Source of the DNA: Maratus speciosus | Taxonomy: Eukaryota; Arthropoda; Arachnida; Araneae; Salticidae | Length of the DNA: 64,000 nt | Direction of reading: 5' to 3' | Assembly (NCBI GenBank): GCA_963932465.1 | Contig: OZ010800.1 | Span: 95,189,307-95,253,306, forward strand | Translations under genes and position numbers: made by a program | Shown here: positions 59,143-64,000 of the stretch, in pieces | Position numbering within the stretch: position 1 is the stretch's first letter | Layout of the letters: each line of letters begins with the position of its first letter | The notes under the pieces: model-generated | The model's database searches: none | Told to the model about the DNA's origin: nothing | Seen by the model: only the letters and a program-made list of their open reading frames with translations

Positions 59143-59275
59143 AAAACAAGTGGGTAAGTGTGATCACAGATCGCACAGAGGGTTTCGTTTAATATTTCTT
59201 TCAAAACACTATCCTTTTGCAAAATCTGTTAGCTCCACAATTCGCAACTAGGGAGTGCACTCTATTCTAATCAAA
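59143..59275 (-). repeat. dispersed repeat tail, copy 2
   Basis: This is the reverse complement of the tail at 34525-34665 (shared AACGAAACCCTCTGTGC, CAGATTTTGCAAAAGGATA and ATTAGAATAGAGTGCACTCC), without the associated tandem array. It shows that the tail is a mobile unit or element end. Confidence 0.75.
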
Positions 59276-59799
59276 TCATTTTTTTCTACTCATCAGTGTT
59301 ATGTCACCATGCTATTTCATACTGTTCGCAAAATTAACATTTCAGAGAAGACATAGAATTGTGAAAAATTCAAGTGTTTTATAAATAGTTTGTTGTGTGA
59401 TAAAATACAGAACAATATTAATAGAATGAAACTGTTGTGACTTTTACGTCCAGTGTTTAGTTTATCTTCACAGCATGAACTCTTCCAAGCAGAACAGAAC
59501 ATTTTTTTCTTCGGCATAAAATCGTACATGCAGTGATACTATCTTCTGATACCAGCATATTTTTACAGCTACAAATTAAGGACATCTGTCTTATAATTTT
59601 TAAATAATCCTTTTGTTTTTTTTTTTCAACTTATGTTTGACATAGTTAAAGATGCTATTCAACACATCCAACATCTGCAGCCAGATGGTGAATTATTTTT
59701 GTCATATTTCTTTTAAATTATGTTCTGAACTCTTTTTCAGTTTTTTTAATACATATGTATACATTGTTGTTTTATGTTTATAATGCATTTTTTTTCAAC

Positions 59800-60275
59800 C
59801 GGTTCTAGTGGTGACTTTGTCACATTTCAACTATAATGTAGTGTTATAAAATTCAAATGCATTTTTAAACTTAGCAATAATTGTTTTTTGAAATTTTTAC
59901 AATATTCCAGTGGTGACTATAGTGGTCACACCGTTTTCCAAAAATTGTAGTGAAATGCAATTTTTTTGGGGCACATTTAAAAAAAAAAAAATTGACTCTT
60001 TTTCAAGATTGCACATTTTTCAATTACTAGTGGTGACTTTGTGTCACATTTTGAAGTACAAAAAGAAAAAGAATAAAATGAAAATTTTTTTGTACGTTAC
60101 ATTTTGACCTTTTTCAAAAAGTTAATTTTTCGAATAATTTTTTTAGTGGTGACTTCGTGTCACATTGTTAGTTATTTAGTAGGCTGTAATTTTTTTTAAT
60201 GCATTTTTGGTATCATTCTCAATTTTTAAGATTCAATTTCTAGCAACATTCCAGTGGTGACTTCATGTCACAATG
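59800..60275. repeat. five copies of an AGTGGTGACTTNGTGTCAC hairpin motif
   Basis: The motif starts at 59806, 59908, 60028, 60144 and 60252, at steps of 102, 120, 116 and 108 bp. GTGAC and GTCAC flank a 3-5-base spacer, so every copy forms a small inverted repeat. The AT-rich DNA between copies is much less conserved than the motif. Confidence 0.7.
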
Positions 60276-61210
60276 TAGTCGTTAGACTAATATTTCATAA
60301 AACATGTTTGTTTCACATTTCCACTTTCTTTACATTATTTTAAAATTTTACAATAGTTTACGAGTATCAATTTTTTTCTCAACCATTCTTTGCGAATGAC
60401 TCATTTTTTTATGTATCATGTCAATGATACTTATAGACATAATAGAATGCTTTGAGTATTGTAATAATATTTTAGAATTTTTTACCAGTGTTTGTCTGTT
60501 GACAAATTTTAGTGAATTTTCAAAACCTTTTTGAATTTTCAAAATTTTCTTGAATTTTTTCAAAAAAAAAAAGGAAAAGTTTTAATTTTTCTTTTATGTG
60601 TCTATGTTCTTCTCATGTTATGTTATGTTTCTTCTCTAGAATGTACTTACAAGAAAATATTCAAATTTGTGTTTAAAAAAAAAAGATATACTTACATTTT
60701 ACAAATTTTTTCAGAATAGTAACATGCTAGCAAAATCTCAAAAGAGATGTAAACAAAAGTAAGAATATTCTATGTGAATATTTATTTTCATGTAAACATA
60801 CATGTTTACAAAATCTTTTTTAGTCTATCAATTTTTACCATGGTTTAATAAATTATTGTGTACGTACGTATTTTTACAATTTGTGAGCTCACACACACAC
60901 ACCTTTTAACTTTTGATTATCACTTTTTGGTGTTAAATTTTATTGCTATAGCAGTGTGTTTATATTTGTATGTGTTTAAAATTTTTTTTCGATAGGAAGT
61001 ATGCTCATAGGGTTATGCAGTTTTGCCCATGTTGTGAGTAGTCTTTTTCATGTGATTAGTACTATGTGTATAATGTTTTGACCTTTCCTATTTTTTTGTG
61101 GTATCACGCCTCCTTTTCTTTCTTTTAACTTAAAATAATGTAATTTTTATACAGATTTAATAAGGTATAACTGTAATTTTTCTCAACATTTGTGTACATG
61201 TACTAATTGT
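60276..61210. other. AT-rich intergenic DNA
   Basis: There is a short (CA)n run near 60892-60902. No gene is supported. Confidence 0.5.
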
Positions 61211-61728
61211 TTTACCCGCCTGTAGGGTAACGTCTGTTCCCCGTGTAGTCCTAACGGCATCTGATGATCTCCGGTATTCTCTCAACTTCACTTTTTCTTT
61301 TCGGGTTTGTTGTTTACCTTGTTTTGGGTAAGTTCTTTTTCAGTCATTTCATTTAATTGTTTTCCATTTAATTGCTTGTCTCCTTTAGTTCAATATCAGT
61401 CACTTTTAGTCCTTTTGTTCATTTTTGCATCTTGTTTGGAATTCTTAGTGTGAAGAAATCAACTTTATTTCTGCAATAAAGCATTGGAGTTTCAGACCTT
61501 GCTTCAGCTCTTATAGCTATGGACTAAAAGTTCTTTTTCAACGTTTGTCGGGGTGTAATATATTGTGTACCAATATATTTTGTTTACCTTCAACAGCTTC
61601 CCCAGGCAGTTTAATTAATCTTACTTTTAAACATCTCTTATTTATTTAATCTAACCTTTTCTGTTTTAAATTTACTGGTTTCATTTCCCATTTTCAGTTT
61701 AAGCACTATTTTCATTTCAGCACGCGAT

Positions 61729-62233
61729 GTTTAGTAAATCGCATTTTGCAATCCTCTTCGCGCCGTTTTAGCGAGGTCGTCTCGCTCCTGTCTCTTCTTG
61801 GCGCGCTCTCACCCTTTTACGGCAACCCTTTAGCTGACGCGCGTGAGTTTAAAAAGCGTTCCCTCTCTCTCCTAGCAGGCAGCCTTAGTGCAGTTACTGG
61901 TATAGAGTAAAACGATTTAGCTCGCCGCGCATTTCGCGGGCCTCGTGCCCCGAATGTGCAGGTAATGTTAGAAGTCATTGCAGTGGTTCTTGCTAGAGAA
62001 CATCTTTATAACGAATTAAGTTTCCCCTTCTAGGGTCCTCTTCTTGGTGTATTGAATCAATTAGTTTTAGCGTACACACAAGATTCACTGATAAGATCCT
62101 TTTTCTAAATCATGATTCAAGTCTCCAAGATGCCCGGAGATTGTCGGATGCCGAGCCGTGGACCCCACCTTTCACCTGCATACTCTTACTGAACGAATAA
62201 AAGTCTTCCTTGTTTGAAACATGTACAACAGTT
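61729..62233 (+). promoter_or_regulatory. GC-richer promoter-like island, possible solo LTR
   Basis: A CpG-richer block (61755-61860) precedes a TATA-like GAGTTTAAAAAGCG at 61846-61859. About 30-35 bp later comes an initiator-like CTTAGTGCAGTT (61885-61896). A donor-like GTGCAGGTAATG lies at about 61956, and AATAAAAG (62197) follows. TGT..ACA boundaries with a TATA and AATAAA inside would fit an LTR, but I found no second copy, primer-binding site or flanking duplication. It could instead be the promoter and first untranslated exon of a gene continuing right. Confidence 0.35.
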
Positions 62234-64000
62234 AGTTTATTTATTGCAAGAGTGGAGGTACTGTATCTTATTTCCTTTTTCCTTTCTCAGCTTGATCACC
62301 TACTAGGATCGGGGTATTAGTGTACATTCACAGCGCATATGTAAATGATTAATCGAGGCAACTGGACGATCGCGTTTTATTCTAATGAATCCACTTATAG
62401 TATGCAAAAGACAGTAGTGAACCTTTTTTTAGAAATATTATAAGCACCCATTAGAATATTATTACTTCTTAATATTCAGAAACTTTTCATTACGATTCCG
62501 AAAGGTTCCCTATTATAGCCTATAACGGCTTTCCCTTTATATATTCATTTAACCCTAGCCCCTTCCCTCCTCGGAAAATCAACATTTAACTTTACTTGTT
62601 CATTTTTGTAGTTTTCATTATACATAAAGGGAAAGATTCATCTGCTCTAGATATTTTCTAAAAAATGTGAAATATGCCTCCAAAAAAATCTTCTTTGCAC
62701 AGAGTTTTTGTGAGATTTTGTGTGTGGGATTTACATTGTACCGTTCCAAAGTCATGTGTTATTAAGTGTTTTTTACAAAAGCTAAAGGAATCTTCAAAAA
62801 TGTATACAATATATGACACAGCAGTAAGGTGTGATCAGATCCCAATCAATATTTTAATAGCACTTAAGGAGTATGAATACAGGACGTTAATTATATGTTT
62901 CTTGTTTAAAAAATTTTTTTCGTTTCAGTTCGCCACTGAAATCATAATAATTATAATAAAAAAAAAGCATTGACCTTGCATTTCGCTCTGTTTTCATGCT
63001 CAAAATGTGTACTTTCTACTAAAAAATGACAAGTCCTGTGAAAAATGTTTGAAATAATTTTTGTCACTAAACTTTTACAGACTAACAGAAGAAAAATAGT
63101 TTTCTCCAGTTTTCATTTAAATATGAACTGTAAATTAATCAACTTTTATGTATTTTTTTTATCTCTTACAGTAATTATGGTAGTTTACTTTTGTTTTTGT
63201 TCTCTTTTCATGCTATAATTCACATTTACATTTCCTTTTCATACTTCAGCTTAAAATTTGTATTTTGTTTAATATTTGCTAGAGAGTTTCACATAATAAT
63301 AATTTATTAGTGTGTTATATTTGTCAGTTTGAACGGAGAAATTACTTCTGATCTAATTTTAAAACGCAGGTATTAAAGATAGCATTCTAGTTTCGATTCT
63401 TCTCCTTCCAAGCTTTTTTGAATTAAAAAAAAGTGCAATTTATGATATTTGAAAAGGTAAACTTATAATAATTTTTTATGATTTTTTTTGTGTGTTTATA
63501 TCATGACATACTTTCATTTTTCTTAACATGAATTTGCATACGCAAGCAGGGTTTCGTTTTGTTTGTGTTTTAGTAGTAATTTTATGCATTTAATAATTTA
63601 GAATTTAACCTTTTAGCCCCCCTGGCACACTTTGAAGGTATGCAATTTCTGCCGATCGGCAACAAAAAAAGTTGTTCTCTGCTCAAAGTTTTCCAGTATT
63701 TAATTTTTTTTAGATAAGCGTATGCATATTACGCTTACAGCGTTTGCACACTTGCACTTGTGTGTGCCATTTGCACACTTATTCTCATGATGCGAAGGTC
63801 CACTCTGACGTAAGTTTATTTATTTATTTGTTTTATTTATTTTTTTTTGTATTTTAAACTATAAATTAAATTCAATTACCTGTTATTTTTTTAGTTGATT
63901 GTATTTTGTACATTTTTAATCCAGCTGGATTTTGACAAAAATTAACTTTAAAAAATCTTCTGGATGAAACATTTCTTTTTCCATCCCCCCTTCTTTTTTT
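62234..64000. other. AT-rich DNA to the window end
   Basis: A 99-codon plus frame at 62674-62973 begins MPPKKSSLHRVFVRFCVWDL, but it ends in low-complexity residues and has no recognisable domain. A TTAACCTTTTAGCCCCCCTG at 63605 could be the left end of another TTAA element truncated by the window. Confidence 0.4.

Noticed and set aside
61224..62233. complete LTR with TGT..ACA ends
   Set aside because: The flanking five bases do not match and no second copy is present; I kept only the weaker promoter/LTR-like call.
62674..62973. 99-codon plus-strand frame starting MPPKKSSLHR
   Set aside because: It ends in poly-isoleucine/lysine low complexity and I recognise no family.
63605..64000. TTAA MITE at the right edge
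   Set aside because: The start resembles a terminal repeat but the other end is not in the window.

Overview
This window reads as a piece of a large, AT-rich, repeat-dense animal genome, most likely an arthropod. A chelicerate such as a spider is my best guess. The evidence is: intronless, heavily broken Tc1/mariner-type transposases; a BEL/Pao retrotransposon; Penelope-like (PLE) fragments with a GIY-YIG domain and hammerhead-ribozyme-like motifs; U6 snRNA pseudogenes; tRNA-headed SINEs; TTAA-flanked MITEs; and long homopolymer and dinucleotide tracts. The species call is inference. I see no operons, no bacterial signals, and no host protein gene that I can name. Two small open frames might be host exons: a signal-peptide-like peptide at 1.0-1.2 kb and a C-terminal-exon-like frame at 28.3-28.4 kb, both on the minus strand.

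Layout. 1-7.7 kb: AT-rich DNA with a CCCAGCAAACACA-bounded repeat pair, a tandem duplication, a SINE head and a dead Tc1 element (4.5-6.0 kb). 7.7-11.7 kb: a tandem array of about 1.2-kb units carrying U6 snRNA-like sequence. It was later hit by a TA-flanked MITE and by a head-to-head PLE-like insertion with a 13-bp target duplication; the sister units preserve the empty sites. 13.5-14.1 kb: a TGTC-type microsatellite plus a ~150-bp minisatellite. 15.5-16.4 kb: a second dead Tc1. 17.8-20.2 kb: a 2.35-kb near-palindrome made of two 5'-truncated PLE copies. 20.3-22.3 kb: inverted repeats and two TTAA MITEs. 24.5-25.5 kb: a TA-flanked DNA transposon remnant with a broken PHD-type zinc finger. 25.6-27.1 kb: a ~165-bp degenerate tandem array ending in a microsatellite.

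27.4-28.0 and 29.7-30.8 kb: two internally deleted mariner-like elements. 31.8-32.1 kb: a MITE. 32.6 and 38.0-38.5 kb: GC-rich CCAGGA-type repeats, one with a perfect 21-bp hairpin. 32.9-34.7 kb: a hairpin-microsatellite-minisatellite element. 38.9-40.6 and 46.4-47.7 kb: large foldbacks. 41.05-41.5 kb: a MITE. 41.85-43.95 kb: a BEL/Pao pol remnant on the minus strand. 44.1-44.9 kb: three tandem ~250-315-bp repeats. 45.8 and 50.7 kb: TTAA MITEs. 53.7-54.9 and 56.2-56.8 kb: more inverted repeats. 55.9, 57.8-59.1 and 59.8-60.3 kb: tandem arrays. 61.2-62.3 kb: a comparatively GC-rich promoter- or LTR-like island.

The most interesting pattern is a repeated mode of PLE-like insertion. Two independent head-to-head (inverted) copy pairs each sit as one unit inside a 12-13-bp direct repeat. 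In each pair one copy has a longer 3' tail, and each arm carries a hammerhead-type core with a tiny self-complementary stem III. A second pattern is three separate loci that share one architecture: a TGTC-rich microsatellite abutting a 145-165-bp minisatellite.
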